Source: Nitrosococcus watsonii C-113 (lineage in GTDB: Bacteria > Pseudomonadota > Gammaproteobacteria > Nitrosococcales > Nitrosococcaceae). Taken from it: a stretch of 64,000 nt of DNA. The stretch covers positions 1,890,001-1,954,000 of the forward strand of contig NC_014315.1 in NCBI RefSeq assembly GCF_000143085.1. Direction: 5' to 3'. A program made the position numbers and the translations under genes. Under the pieces are notes generated by a model. That model was not told where the DNA came from. It did no database searches and worked only from the letters and a program-made list of their open reading frames with translations. Positions 19,333 through 28,451 of the stretch are shown piece after piece (the first letter of the stretch is position 1; each line of letters begins with the position of its first letter).

Positions 19333-20466
19333 TTAGGAGGGCATATATCCATATTTGCGCAGCATCTCTCTCAATGGACCTCGATTCATGCCTGCATCAA
19401 CCACCAACTGGGGCAAGCGTACCCCGCCGATGATATTGACTTCAAGCATCACCGGCCCCTGATCGGTCAGCGCAATATCCCACGCCTGCATCTTTAAGCC
19501 TGGCAACGATGCCGTGCCTTCCCGGCAGAGTTCCAGCACCTGCTCCCAATCGGGTAGCGTAATCCCTACCAGCCGTTTTCCCGTATCCGGGTGCTCGGAA
19601 ACATTCCGACGCTGTAACCCCAAACCCGTAAACAGCCTCCCCACGACTCCCGTCTCAGGGTCGATAGGCCCTACTAAATTGCCAGGCTCCCAATAATTGT
19701 CGGCCATTGCGTTGCCCACGGCGACTTTCCAGAGAGTGCTAATCACAATAGGCTCTGGATCCAGTAAAGTCACTACGCGGACACTGCAAATGCGGCTACC
19801 ACACAACTCCAATAACAGGGGGTGTGGCTTCAAAAGCTCCTGAAAAATCCACCCTTGTTTCGCCAGGGGCTCGAGAGCAACCACAAAATCCGTCACAGCC
19901 ATACGCTGTCCATTAGTCAGCACTAGCTCATCGCTTTCACGCTCAAGCCGCTCGATGGCGTATACATTTTTACCCCACATTCCAAGCACAGGTTTGGCAA
20001 CCAAAGGAAATAGCGCCTGCTCGCGAAGAAACTGCCCAAGCTGCATACCATCGCGCACCGCTGTCAAGGGGCCATGGCGGCGGATCGGATGAAAAAGCGC
20101 ATGCAGTTTGGGCGAAGGCAATTGCAAGGCATCGAACAGGCCGTATGCCACCAATTTATCGTTCGCAATGGCATGCCAAAAGTGGGAATCGAATAATTCC
20201 CAAAGATCATATGTCATGTGTCGGCCAAGAAAGGCCCTCTTCTGCCCGGGACTAAAGCGCCGATCATCGAACAAACAATACTCGTAATACTCATAGGGAG
20301 CCAAGCGGCCCTTACCCCAGCGCAAGGCAATCATCTCAATAGCCTGGCTCAACAATGATTTCCCAGATGCCTTACGCGCTGCCCTGCCATGTTCCCACAA
20401 CTCACCCGGCAACGCGACAAAATCCTTGCAAAACCGGCTAACGCGCTGGCGCAGTCTCCAAAACAT
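19333..20466 (-). CDS. Sugar-transfer-associated ATP-grasp protein
   Basis: A 377-residue ATP-grasp enzyme resembling the family named sugar-transfer associated ATP-grasp. Features: an N-terminal helical part with YYEYCLFD, LVAKPVLGMWGKNV with Lys158 and a glycine-rich loop for ATP, WIFQELLKPHP, and the metal-binding end MLEVNIIGG (Glu342, Asn344). ATP-grasp enzymes activate a carboxylate as acyl phosphate and join it to an amine or thiol. Members of this family sit in exopolysaccharide loci and are predicted to link amino acids or peptides to sugar-bound groups; this is family-level knowledge, not shown here. The gene is only six bases after the upstream gene, so it is probably co-transcribed. 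Confidence 0.85.
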   Translation of the reverse strand: MFWRLRQRVSRFCKDFVALPGELWEHGRAARKASGKSLLSQAIEMIALRWGKGRLAPYEYYEYCLFDDRRFSPGQKRAFLGRHMTYDLWELFDSHFWHAIANDKLVAYGLFDALQLPSPKLHALFHPIRRHGPLTAVRDGMQLGQFLREQALFPLVAKPVLGMWGKNVYAIERLERESDELVLTNGQRMAVTDFVVALEPLAKQGWIFQELLKPHPLLLELCGSRICSVRVVTLLDPEPIVISTLWKVAVGNAMADNYWEPGNLVGPIDPETGVVGRLFTGLGLQRRNVSEHPDTGKRLVGITLPDWEQVLELCREGTASLPGLKMQAWDIALTDQGPVMLEVNIIGGVRLPQLVVDAGMNRGPLREMLRKYGYMPS

Positions 20467-20472
20467 GACAGT

Positions 20473-22062
20473 TTAATTGCTACCGTGGCTGGCGATCTTA
20501 GAGGCGGCGGGCGCCATCGCCGGAATGGAGGTTGGATCTCCCAGGCCAATCATAGTAGGGCGATAGCGGTCCTGCACCTGCGCAACAGCCCAATGAAACT
20601 TGTATCCCGTTCGGGAAATTAATAGGCGAAGGGAAATAGGCATTCGCAGGGGCAACCCCAAATTATTGCCCCGCCACACGATCCAATGATATAAAGTAGC
20701 CTGCATTTGGCGCAGGCGGTGGCGCATCGATCGCCGGTTGCGAGACTCAAGTTCCTCCGAAAATGCCATAAGAACCTGTCGCGATCCTGCCGAAAACATC
20801 GCCCCATTATCCAAGGTCACCCAAAAAGGTTGAGTAATCGCCTTTTTCTCCTGTCCAAATGATTCCCGCTCAATGCCTGCCGATTCGGCCAGCCGCCGAG
20901 GAATCGGCCTATCGTAAGTACCTCCAAGGCGCCAGGGAGCCATTTCAGGGGATTGGGAAATCCGCAGGATCTCGTCGTGGCGGGGCATCGTCAAGACCGG
21001 CAACGGTGCGTGAATGAACCCCAATCGCAACCGGAATTCCCCCAATGAGGCCCCGGAAGGATCCTTGCTCTTGAATTGGGTGCTATCCTCAATGGCTTGT
21101 GGTTCGAAGTCCCAAATGGTATCTCCTCGGAATCCAGTGAAAAATACCGTGCCGGGGAGGTGTTCGGCCAGCACCGACATCACTACATCATCGCCGCCAT
21201 TGCCCGTAGCCAGAAACTCGGCCTCGGGAATAGCTTCATTTTCAAAATAAAGAGAGCGGTCAAATTTCATGACATTGAAACCAAGCTGCCGCCCGATTTG
21301 ACCGCCGTCATCACAAGCATTCTGTGGATTACCCACATCGCCGTTAAGCTCCATCCGGGCACTGCAAAAAGTTACCGCTTCAGTACCACCACATTTACGC
21401 GCGATGACGGCGCACGCCGGCGAATCATAGCCGGTGGAAACAGTGGCAAGCGGCTTATAGGTAATGGAACGGCGAAGATCATTCGCATTATCCATTACCT
21501 GTTGCGCCATCCCTTCGAGATAGCCCGCATAATCCTCATAAGTGCCAAAATGGGGAAGAGCGGGTGGACAGTCCGTATATATATGAAGGTCGCGATCAAT
21601 CCGGAATCGGCGGTAGTACTGAAGCTGAATCCGTCGGCCTTGCGCGGTAGGAACCCACTTTCGGGCACGGTGATAGCCTTTTACTACCGACAAAAACTCC
21701 GACTCATACCCCACGTGCATCGGATCGATCGCATCGTCAAGCACCGCAAGCAGGTAAATAAATGAATTGGAGACAAAAAGACAATCACCATCCCGGCAGA
21801 AATGCAGGCGCTCCAGAGTATGGCTACTGGGGATGAACACTACTTGATCATCGGAGAGAATTGCCCCGGAACCCAACACTGCTTTGGCGTCTAACAAGCC
21901 ACGCCAATCGTAAGGTCCATCCCATCCGCCTTCAAAGAAAAAATTAACTTGACTCTCCACCCAAGGTCCGTGCTCTACAGTCACAATATCTGAGCCCTGC
22001 CTAAGATAAGCACACCACGCTAGCCGCGGCAACGCCGCGTTCATTTGCATTCTAAACTTCAC
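20473..22062 (-). CDS. Asparagine-synthetase-like ligase, paralogue A
   Basis: A 529-residue member of a four-gene family in this window. The first 170 residues resemble a degenerate glutaminase domain with no N-terminal Cys (it starts MKFRM). The second part is the PP-loop ATP pyrophosphatase domain with STGYDS at 209-214, EAEFLATGNGGDDVV, FTGFRGD, LGEFRLRLGFIH, and the shared family block YDRPIPRRLAE followed by SFGQEKKA. It probably adenylates a carboxylate and forms an amide, as in beta-lactam synthetase or asparagine synthetase, without using glutamine. The GTG at 22062 aligns with the starts of the paralogues. It heads an operon with the ATP-grasp and PLP enzymes. Confidence 0.83.
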   Translation of the reverse strand: MKFRMQMNAALPRLAWCAYLRQGSDIVTVEHGPWVESQVNFFFEGGWDGPYDWRGLLDAKAVLGSGAILSDDQVVFIPSSHTLERLHFCRDGDCLFVSNSFIYLLAVLDDAIDPMHVGYESEFLSVVKGYHRARKWVPTAQGRRIQLQYYRRFRIDRDLHIYTDCPPALPHFGTYEDYAGYLEGMAQQVMDNANDLRRSITYKPLATVSTGYDSPACAVIARKCGGTEAVTFCSARMELNGDVGNPQNACDDGGQIGRQLGFNVMKFDRSLYFENEAIPEAEFLATGNGGDDVVMSVLAEHLPGTVFFTGFRGDTIWDFEPQAIEDSTQFKSKDPSGASLGEFRLRLGFIHAPLPVLTMPRHDEILRISQSPEMAPWRLGGTYDRPIPRRLAESAGIERESFGQEKKAITQPFWVTLDNGAMFSAGSRQVLMAFSEELESRNRRSMRHRLRQMQATLYHWIVWRGNNLGLPLRMPISLRLLISRTGYKFHWAVAQVQDRYRPTMIGLGDPTSIPAMAPAASKIASHGSN

Positions 22063-22214
22063 TGCCCTATCCCCCCTCTTGTCGCTTTACGTTCCATAGA
22101 CGATGACTGATGATGGCTAGTGTAGTGGGAAATAGGGCAACGCTCCACATTTTTTAGCGCCAACTGCAAAAAAGGGCCAACTAAACACGGTCCATGACAC
22201 CTTTCAAGGGGTTA

Positions 22215-22870
22215 GAGCCTATTGTCAATTAAGCTAGATGAAGGCGGAAACAAGCTATAGTCATTCCAATGTACTGTCTTTGTTTTTTCAACAAAGCAAA
22301 GAATTGATTGAGATCGCTAGCTTAAGAGAATATGTTGGCATATAAAAGCGCGCATTATCCATAACGATAACACTGAGCTTATTCAGATCTTTAAGCAAGC
22401 AATCCTTGATCCATGTGTTAACCAACGCGTTGTTGTTGCATGAGCCTTTGAACGCCACGGGTGCAAGCCACTTATCTCGCCGTTTTTGCAATTATTACCC
22501 AATATTCCCCTATAAATTTGCCCACGCGGTGCCCAAATTATGCGGGCGATAGCTGTGTTTTTTAAAGCCGCACTCATCGAATATATGCGATATTGTCTTT
22601 ACCGTGGCGCTTGAAAAAACCGCGTAACCGAGCCAGGTAACACGCTCTTTACGCATCGCTTCTTTCTAGCTTACCCTCTTCGATAAACGATGTAACACAC
22701 TGTCTAAAATCTAACGAATAAGTCAGTCTCAATTGGAATGACTATAGACAACACCGAGTAAAATTTTAGCGCTTTTATCATAGCGGCTTGTGATGCCCTT
22801 GAATAGCGGCTTGTGATGCCCTTGAATTGGTTAAATTTGGCGAAGAAACCCCTGATTTTGAAGTTCCATA
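22215..22870 (-). pseudogene. IS5-type transposase 3' remnant, interrupted by an IS630-type remnant
   Basis: On the minus strand, 22870-22747 encodes FFAKFNQFKGITSRY and then, if one copy of a 23-base tandem duplication (22781-22803 and 22804-22826) is removed, DKSAKILLGVV, the usual C-terminal block of IS5-group transposases. The frame continues beyond the inserted IS630 element at 22255-22215 as LVSAFI, with stops where tryptophans are expected. The duplication causes a frameshift. Only the last 60 or so codons remain, so this is a dead fragment. Confidence 0.6.
22256..22746 (-). mobile_element. IS630-type element, degenerate, with 15-bp terminal inverted repeats
   Basis: Exact inverted repeats TATAGTCATTCCAAT (22256-22270) and its complement (22732-22746) bound a 491-base segment. 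Both begin with TA, consistent with the TA target duplication of the IS630/Tc1 group. Inside, the minus strand carries pieces of a DDE transposase: KNTAIARIIWAPRGQ / RDKWLAPVAFKGSCNNNALVN / KDLNKLSVIVMDNARFY, in different frames. At 491 bases it is about half the usual size, and the reading frame is broken, so it is inactive. Confidence 0.75.
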
Positions 22871-23215
22871 GAGTGTAAATAACCCCCCTAGCCGATTTGC
22901 ATAGCGTAGCTACGCACAAGGCGCGAGGGCCAAAGCTAAATGTTGTTTCAGCGTTAAATTCGCGCTATGATTTCCCCGCTGCCAAGAGCGTGACCTGCCC
23001 TCGAGAGGAGGGGAAGTAAAGTAATGCGCGCCGAAAATGGTATCAAATTGAGGATTTGCACAATAAGTCGTAGCCAGTGCGAAGGATCTATTGAAACACG
23101 AATTAGCCGGACTATTGAAGTTTTGCAGGAACAAAATTGATATCAGTCGCGATGAAACTCCAAATACTAACCTAGAAGAATTTTCTCTGATGGTTGAAAG
23201 TTTAGTCAAACTTAT

Positions 23216-24811
23216 ATGTCTTGGAATTTAACTTGTTGTAAAGTTTCGGTGCCACCTTTGGCATGGTGTTTGCTCTTGTATAAAAACGGCCAAGCCATTT
23301 TACTGCATGGCGCTAATGTCGAAATCAGTGATTTGGGTTTTGTTGAAGGTGCCTGGAGTGGTGCGTTTATTGATTACGCTTTTGATAGAACAGATACTTT
23401 CATGGGGACAGGGGGGCGTATACGTAGCTCGACATTCATTGTTTCGACCCCCTCACACAGCCTGGATCGTATCCACTACACGAGATGTAAACATTCAATT
23501 ATTCTATCTAATTCACTGGTTTTCTTACTAAATCAACTAGGAGACCGGTTAGATCCCTGCAACCCTTTCTATGTGAGGGACTTGTCCAGCTACATTGGCG
23601 GCAAAAATAAAATGCGTAAGTGGATCAAAACCCTTTCAAAACGCAAAATCTACCTTGCGCGTATCGCTAATCTTGAAATTAGCACCGACTTGGACGTGCG
23701 AGTTATCCCAAGACAACTTCCCGTTATTGGCGAGGATTTTGCTAGTTTTAGCGATTTTCTGAGTAATACTGTTTCGGCGCTGGCAGAGAATGCCCGGGAC
23801 CCTAAACGGAAAATAAAATACCATCCTGTGTCGACAATTTCTTCTGGCTACGATTCTTCAGCTGCGGCCGTTCTGGCCAAGAAGGTCGGATGCAAAACCT
23901 GCTTGACTATCGCAAATGCACGGGATGATTTAAACGAATTTACAAACCTTGACGATAGCGGTGCACCGATTGGCGATCGTTTGGGGCTAATAGTGTGCGA
24001 GTTTCGCAGAGATCAATATTTAAAATCAGCAGATTATCCAGAAGCTGAGTTCCTTGCATCCGGAACGGGCGGCAATGATGTGATACTTGCCGATGCTGAG
24101 CCCAAACTGGCCAATTCATTGCTCTTTACAGGGTTCCATGGTGATAAGGTATGGCAACGAAATAAAAAGAAAGTAGCTGACGGCGATATGATCCGTGGTG
24201 ATACCAGTGGCTCTTCTTTGCTGGAATTCCGCCTTCGCACTGGCTTTATTCATTTACCGATACCGTGTATTGGTGCAACCCGTCAGACGATAATATCGGA
24301 GATATCCAATTCACCCGAAATGAAACCTTGGTCGGTTGGTGGCGCATATGATCGACCGATTCCAAGGCGGGTTGTTGAAGAGGCGGGTGTGCCAAGAGAA
24401 ATGTTTGGTCAAGAAAAGAAAGCGGTTGGGCAGCCATTCAACGCTACTCCCAACGTATCATTAGTGCATGGCAGGCCGCTGCAACAACTACTTAGCCAGA
24501 ATTCGTATGCAGATTTCCAGATCTGGCTAAAAAATCTAAGTTGTAAAGATACATTGCTCAATAATCGTTCATTTAAATTAATGCGTTTTCTACATTCACC
24601 CTTACCTTGGCGGATAAGAAATTTGTTGTATACAATAGGAATAGTCAAACGAACAATTAGTCTATTAGATGAATTTCGCTATACTTATCCGCTCACCGAG
24701 CATGATTATTTATTGCAATGGGCCATTGAAAAAATGGCGCATGTGTATGACGTTGATCATTCAGATTTACCGCATAATTTAATCCCCTCAAAACCACTAA
24801 ACGAATCATAA
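23216..24811 (+). CDS. Asparagine-synthetase-like ligase, paralogue B
   Basis: A 531-residue paralogue of the proteins at 20.5, 26.5 and 30.3 kb, here on the plus strand. It starts MSWNLTCC, with no Cys2, so the glutaminase function is probably absent. PP-loop SSGYDS is at 209-214, exactly as in paralogue A; EAEFLASGTGGNDVI, FTGFHGDKVW, LLEFRLRTGFIHLPIP and YDRPIPRRVVEEAGVPRE follow. The gene is AT-richer in feel than its neighbours and is preceded by nested IS remnants, with no gene within 1.1 kb upstream. It converges with the flippase gene, 64 bases away. Substrate unknown. Confidence 0.82.
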   Translation: MSWNLTCCKVSVPPLAWCLLLYKNGQAILLHGANVEISDLGFVEGAWSGAFIDYAFDRTDTFMGTGGRIRSSTFIVSTPSHSLDRIHYTRCKHSIILSNSLVFLLNQLGDRLDPCNPFYVRDLSSYIGGKNKMRKWIKTLSKRKIYLARIANLEISTDLDVRVIPRQLPVIGEDFASFSDFLSNTVSALAENARDPKRKIKYHPVSTISSGYDSSAAAVLAKKVGCKTCLTIANARDDLNEFTNLDDSGAPIGDRLGLIVCEFRRDQYLKSADYPEAEFLASGTGGNDVILADAEPKLANSLLFTGFHGDKVWQRNKKKVADGDMIRGDTSGSSLLEFRLRTGFIHLPIPCIGATRQTIISEISNSPEMKPWSVGGAYDRPIPRRVVEEAGVPREMFGQEKKAVGQPFNATPNVSLVHGRPLQQLLSQNSYADFQIWLKNLSCKDTLLNNRSFKLMRFLHSPLPWRIRNLLYTIGIVKRTISLLDEFRYTYPLTEHDYLLQWAIEKMAHVYDVDHSDLPHNLIPSKPLNES

Positions 24812-24875
24812 ATATGCCCCCCTGTGTGAATTCCGAAAATTATCAGACCCCTATATTGACAACACGCCCTAGTTA

Positions 24876-26348
24876 TTAACTAACTGGCCACAACCGACTT
24901 CGAGTCTGGGAAAATAATAACCTCAATTCGTCCCAGATGGGATGACGAAGCGCAAGCACAGCCACCAGCCAGCCTACCCCAGCTCCAACGGCGCTAACAA
25001 TAAAAGCCTGCCAATGGGGCTGTCCGCTCTCAGCCGACATCCCTAGATAAAGCAAGGGAAATGCTATCGTAGCAGTAGTGACCAATAAGCTTGAAACAGT
25101 AGCTTTTATGTAGACCCTACCTTTGAGGCCAATAGCGGAACGCATCAGCAAAGAGGAATAAAGTAAACCCACCACGGCCGGAAAGACCATGGCGAAAGCA
25201 ACAATTTCTAATCCATAAGGAATAGCTAACATCACCGCCAAAATCGTTGCCAACAGCGTGGCCACCCTTAACCGTACTAATAAGTGTATCGCACCAACCG
25301 CAACCAGAGCCTGAGCGGTAAAGGCGAAAAGCGCATCAACCGCCGCATAGATGGACAGAATACGAGCTAGAGGAACTGCCGCATCCCACTGATCACCAAA
25401 GAGGATTCGCACCATTGGGAATGCCGTTATGGCAACAAAAGCGTAGCATGGCCACGCGAGGACCGTAATTAGCCTAAGCCCATGGGCATAAAAATCTGCG
25501 ACGCTCTCTCCCGCACGGTGTTTCGCTGCCATGTGAGGCAATATTGCCGGACTTACGGCCGATAGCACCGTGCGATCGAAGAGTCGAATAACCCCAAGCG
25601 CCTTACTAAAGAAACCTACTGCCGCGGCACTCAAATACCGACCAATGACCACTTCGGGCGTTCCCTGCTGAAGCTGGAACGCAATGGTTGAGAGCGTAGC
25701 CCGACCGCCAAAGCTCATAACTCTTCGCCACTCATAAAATCCTGGGCGCAAGATAAAGTGGCTAGGCCCTAGAAGACGCGCCAACAGCACCGTGGTAATT
25801 ACACCAAGGAGTGCGCTCCAGGCTAAGCTCATAGCACCAAGTCCTATCCATGCGAACCAAATACCGCTTGCTGCACGGACAAATTCACTGGTGACACCCA
25901 CCAGGAAAATGGTGGCGAACTGCATCTCCCGATTCAGGTACGAGAGAACTACAGAACCGAACGGAATTAAAACGAAATTAATGGCAAGAACTCGCAGAAT
26001 TTCGGTCACCCGCTCGTCCCCGTAAAAATCAGCGATCCAAGGCGCAGCAATCGCTAGCACGATGGCCATAGACCAAGCTATCGTCAGCGTGATTCCAAAG
26101 GCGGAGCGGATACGATCCATAGTAAGCTCCTTCTCCTGCACGATATACCGGCCTACGCCAAAGTCACGCATGGAATGAGCAAGATTCACGAAAACCACCG
26201 CCATGGAAAAAATACCGATCTCGGCCGGAGTAAGCAGGCGCGCCAGCACCATCGTGGAAACGAGGGAAATCACCAACGTTACATAGCGGTTCAGGGTGGT
26301 AACCACTATTGAGTACCGAACACCGGGCTTAGTCTTACTTTCAAGCAT
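24876..26348 (-). CDS. Wzx-type polysaccharide flippase (MOP family)
   Basis: A 490-residue membrane protein of the oligosaccharide flippase/polysaccharide export family, predicted to move lipid-linked repeat units across the inner membrane. Twelve or more hydrophobic segments are visible, starting at about residue 15. ARLLTPAEIGIFSMAVVFVN, a block near residue 40 typical of RfbX/WzxC-like proteins, is followed by MRDFGVGRYIVQ. An upstream TTG at 26384 is in frame; ATG 26348 has a purine-rich GAAAGAGAG site and gives the normal N-terminus. It sits between two of the asparagine-synthetase-like genes, so it may export what they modify. Confidence 0.88.
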   Translation of the reverse strand: MLESKTKPGVRYSIVVTTLNRYVTLVISLVSTMVLARLLTPAEIGIFSMAVVFVNLAHSMRDFGVGRYIVQEKELTMDRIRSAFGITLTIAWSMAIVLAIAAPWIADFYGDERVTEILRVLAINFVLIPFGSVVLSYLNREMQFATIFLVGVTSEFVRAASGIWFAWIGLGAMSLAWSALLGVITTVLLARLLGPSHFILRPGFYEWRRVMSFGGRATLSTIAFQLQQGTPEVVIGRYLSAAAVGFFSKALGVIRLFDRTVLSAVSPAILPHMAAKHRAGESVADFYAHGLRLITVLAWPCYAFVAITAFPMVRILFGDQWDAAVPLARILSIYAAVDALFAFTAQALVAVGAIHLLVRLRVATLLATILAVMLAIPYGLEIVAFAMVFPAVVGLLYSSLLMRSAIGLKGRVYIKATVSSLLVTTATIAFPLLYLGMSAESGQPHWQAFIVSAVGAGVGWLVAVLALRHPIWDELRLLFSQTRSRLWPVS

Positions 26349-26528
26349 ACTCTCTTTCTTGTCCTTTTCTACCCCAGGCTGCAAGTAAGGGGCATAATAT
26401 GGCGACAGCTTTGCTTACCGCCTACGTCTAAGTAATATCCCCGATAATCTGCTAAATGGGGAGATCGCGGGCAGTGTCCACACCCTCAACGTAGCATAAG
26501 TTATCGTCTAGCAATCCGAGTACTTAAA

Positions 26529-28031
26529 TTACTTGCGCAGCTCAAGCATGGTAAACTTGCTGTATCGGTCCTTAGCTCGCGCTATAGCCCAAGGAAAGAT
26601 AAATTGCCTGAGGTAAGTCGGCTTACCCTCGAACCAGCTTGCTGTACGCCAAATAGCCGGCTTCCGCTTGGCCCATTCGGCATAACGATTGACGGTTTGA
26701 TGAAACCACCGATCCAAACTGGCACTAGCGAGAGGAGGTACTTTTCCCCTCTTCCACCATGTCGATCGATGCTCCTTTAACCAGATTAAAAAATCTTGCA
26801 AAGAAGAGGGTGTTAGAAACTCATCGTAATTATGAATTATTACTGACGCCATACGCTTCTCCATACCGAAGGCTTCTCGAGGGACTCCTTTATTTTCGAC
26901 GATACGCCGACATATGGGACGGCTGTATTCACCACTGATATCCCACTGACTCATCTCGGGATCATTGCTGATCCTATTCACCGCTTCTATAGACCGAACT
27001 GCCCAGAACGGGACTGGGCAATGAATAAAACCAGCCCATAGTCTAAACTCAGTTAAACCCAGCCCAGAAGGATCACCGCGAACGATATTGGCGCCCAGAT
27101 GCTTAGTGCGTTTGCCCCACATTTTATCGCCATGATAACCCGTCATAAGAACCCGTCCCGCTAAAGTCTCCGCCGCTGCACTAAAGCGTACTTCCTCTCC
27201 CATGCTATTGGCGGCAATAAAAGGAATTTCCGGTTTCTGCAAACATCGCCATGCGGTACCTGACAAAACGATGGGGCGCACACCGAGATAACTGGCTATG
27301 CCTTCCCCACTATCCTCTTCGTTGAGGTGAGTCCGATCAAAGCAAATCGCCTCATCGCACCCAACTCCACTAGCCAAGGCCATTAGCGTCGGCGAATCAT
27401 ATCCCGTAGACAACGTCCCTAACATACGCAGGTGTTTGGAACGGGTGGGAGAACAAATATTTTCCGCCAGCTGCTCCATGGTACTTTCCAGAAAACCCAG
27501 ATATTGTCCGAAATTAGCAAGCTCCCTATTTACGCTAGGCTTAGGAACGACAGAAGCCATGTTCCCATCCCACCGCACATTATCGAAATAAACAAGCTCG
27601 ACATCTCCTTTAGAAGTTGTTAAAAGCCGCTTGTAATTATCGATACCGTAAACAACTGAATACAGATCTTTATAGTAAAATCCATATGCTGGATCTAGAT
27701 AAGCATCAACTACAGATAACAAACATACAAGTGAATTGGACAACCATACGCTTCTATCCCTTCTTAACATATTCAAACGATCAACCGTCGATCCAGACGA
27801 GACGAATATCATGACTGAATCCCTTATCCGTCCTCCGCTTCCCGCAATTACATCAGTTTGATCAAATCCTCCTGCCTCAAATGATCCGGGCCATACCGCT
27901 TCACAAAAGAAATCCGGGGTAACCTCTACCCGTGAACCATGGTAAATAATAATTTCTTGATTACCTTTGTAACATTCCGCAAGCCATGCTTGACAGGGCC
28001 AGCCGCTCATTAATTGATATTTAAAATGCAT
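26529..28031 (-). CDS. Asparagine-synthetase-like ligase, paralogue C (divergent)
   Basis: A 500-residue member of the four-gene family. The N-terminal region matches the others (HGSRVEV, GSGGRIRDS, WLSNSLVCLL) and has no Cys2. PP-loop STGYDSPT is at 208-215; MTGYHGDKMWGK, LTEFRLWAGFIHCPVPF and YSRPICRRIVENKGVPREAFG follow. It departs from the family at the segment that reads EAEFxAxGxGG(D/N)DV in the others: here it is PFIAANSMGEEVRF. Also Q-P after the KKA block is replaced. This may mean altered substrate or loss of activity. It diverges from the small ORF and ligase E. Confidence 0.8.
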   Translation of the reverse strand: MHFKYQLMSGWPCQAWLAECYKGNQEIIIYHGSRVEVTPDFFCEAVWPGSFEAGGFDQTDVIAGSGGRIRDSVMIFVSSGSTVDRLNMLRRDRSVWLSNSLVCLLSVVDAYLDPAYGFYYKDLYSVVYGIDNYKRLLTTSKGDVELVYFDNVRWDGNMASVVPKPSVNRELANFGQYLGFLESTMEQLAENICSPTRSKHLRMLGTLSTGYDSPTLMALASGVGCDEAICFDRTHLNEEDSGEGIASYLGVRPIVLSGTAWRCLQKPEIPFIAANSMGEEVRFSAAAETLAGRVLMTGYHGDKMWGKRTKHLGANIVRGDPSGLGLTEFRLWAGFIHCPVPFWAVRSIEAVNRISNDPEMSQWDISGEYSRPICRRIVENKGVPREAFGMEKRMASVIIHNYDEFLTPSSLQDFLIWLKEHRSTWWKRGKVPPLASASLDRWFHQTVNRYAEWAKRKPAIWRTASWFEGKPTYLRQFIFPWAIARAKDRYSKFTMLELRK

Positions 28032-28283
28032 AGTATCTATTTACCCTACTTGTGTGTCGGCTTTAATTAATGCGAAATATTCACCACTTAGGCATTGGTT
28101 ATTCACCGCCAGCCAAAGCAATCCGCTCTAAAAACTAGCAATTTATTTAATGATTAATTAAACTGAATTGAAATATATTAATCTACATATATTAAAAAAT
28201 TAATCTTTACTATCTCTAAGATGATAGAAAAAAACTAAATCACGTCTTAATAAAGGCAAGTGGTTTTAGCGATAAACTCAGTA

Positions 28284-28445
28284 ATGACAAAATTAATACG
28301 CATACATATTTTTGGGAAACCATTCTATTCAGCAGAACGGTGGCTAGCGTCTAATAAAAATTTAATTAATTTTCTCATCCACGGAAGCACCAAAGCCCTT
28401 ATTTCACGGTTATGGGCAATCGTATACAAGCGCAAGAGCTATTAA
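28284..28445 (+). CDS. Possible small basic peptide upstream of ligase E
   Basis: A 53-codon frame (ATG 28284) ends six bases before the ATG of the asparagine-synthetase-like gene at 28452. The peptide is basic and contains aromatic residues (FGKPFYSAERWLA, ending YKRKSY). No good ribosome site precedes it and no known family is evident. Small precursors next to asparagine-synthetase-like genes occur in lasso-peptide loci, but the expected Thr at leader position -2 and an acidic residue at core position 7-9 after a Gly/Ala/Ser are not found. It may be chance. Confidence 0.25.
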   Translation: MTKLIRIHIFGKPFYSAERWLASNKNLINFLIHGSTKALISRLWAIVYKRKSY

Positions 28446-28451
28446 TTTCTC

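Noticed and set aside
22781-22826. CRISPR-like repeat
   Set aside because: Only two adjacent 23-base units without spacers; it is a tandem duplication inside a transposase remnant.
22910-23209. 99-codon minus-strand frame between IS remnants and paralogue B
   Set aside because: No recognisable family, no ribosome site and low-complexity composition; probably chance in a decayed area.
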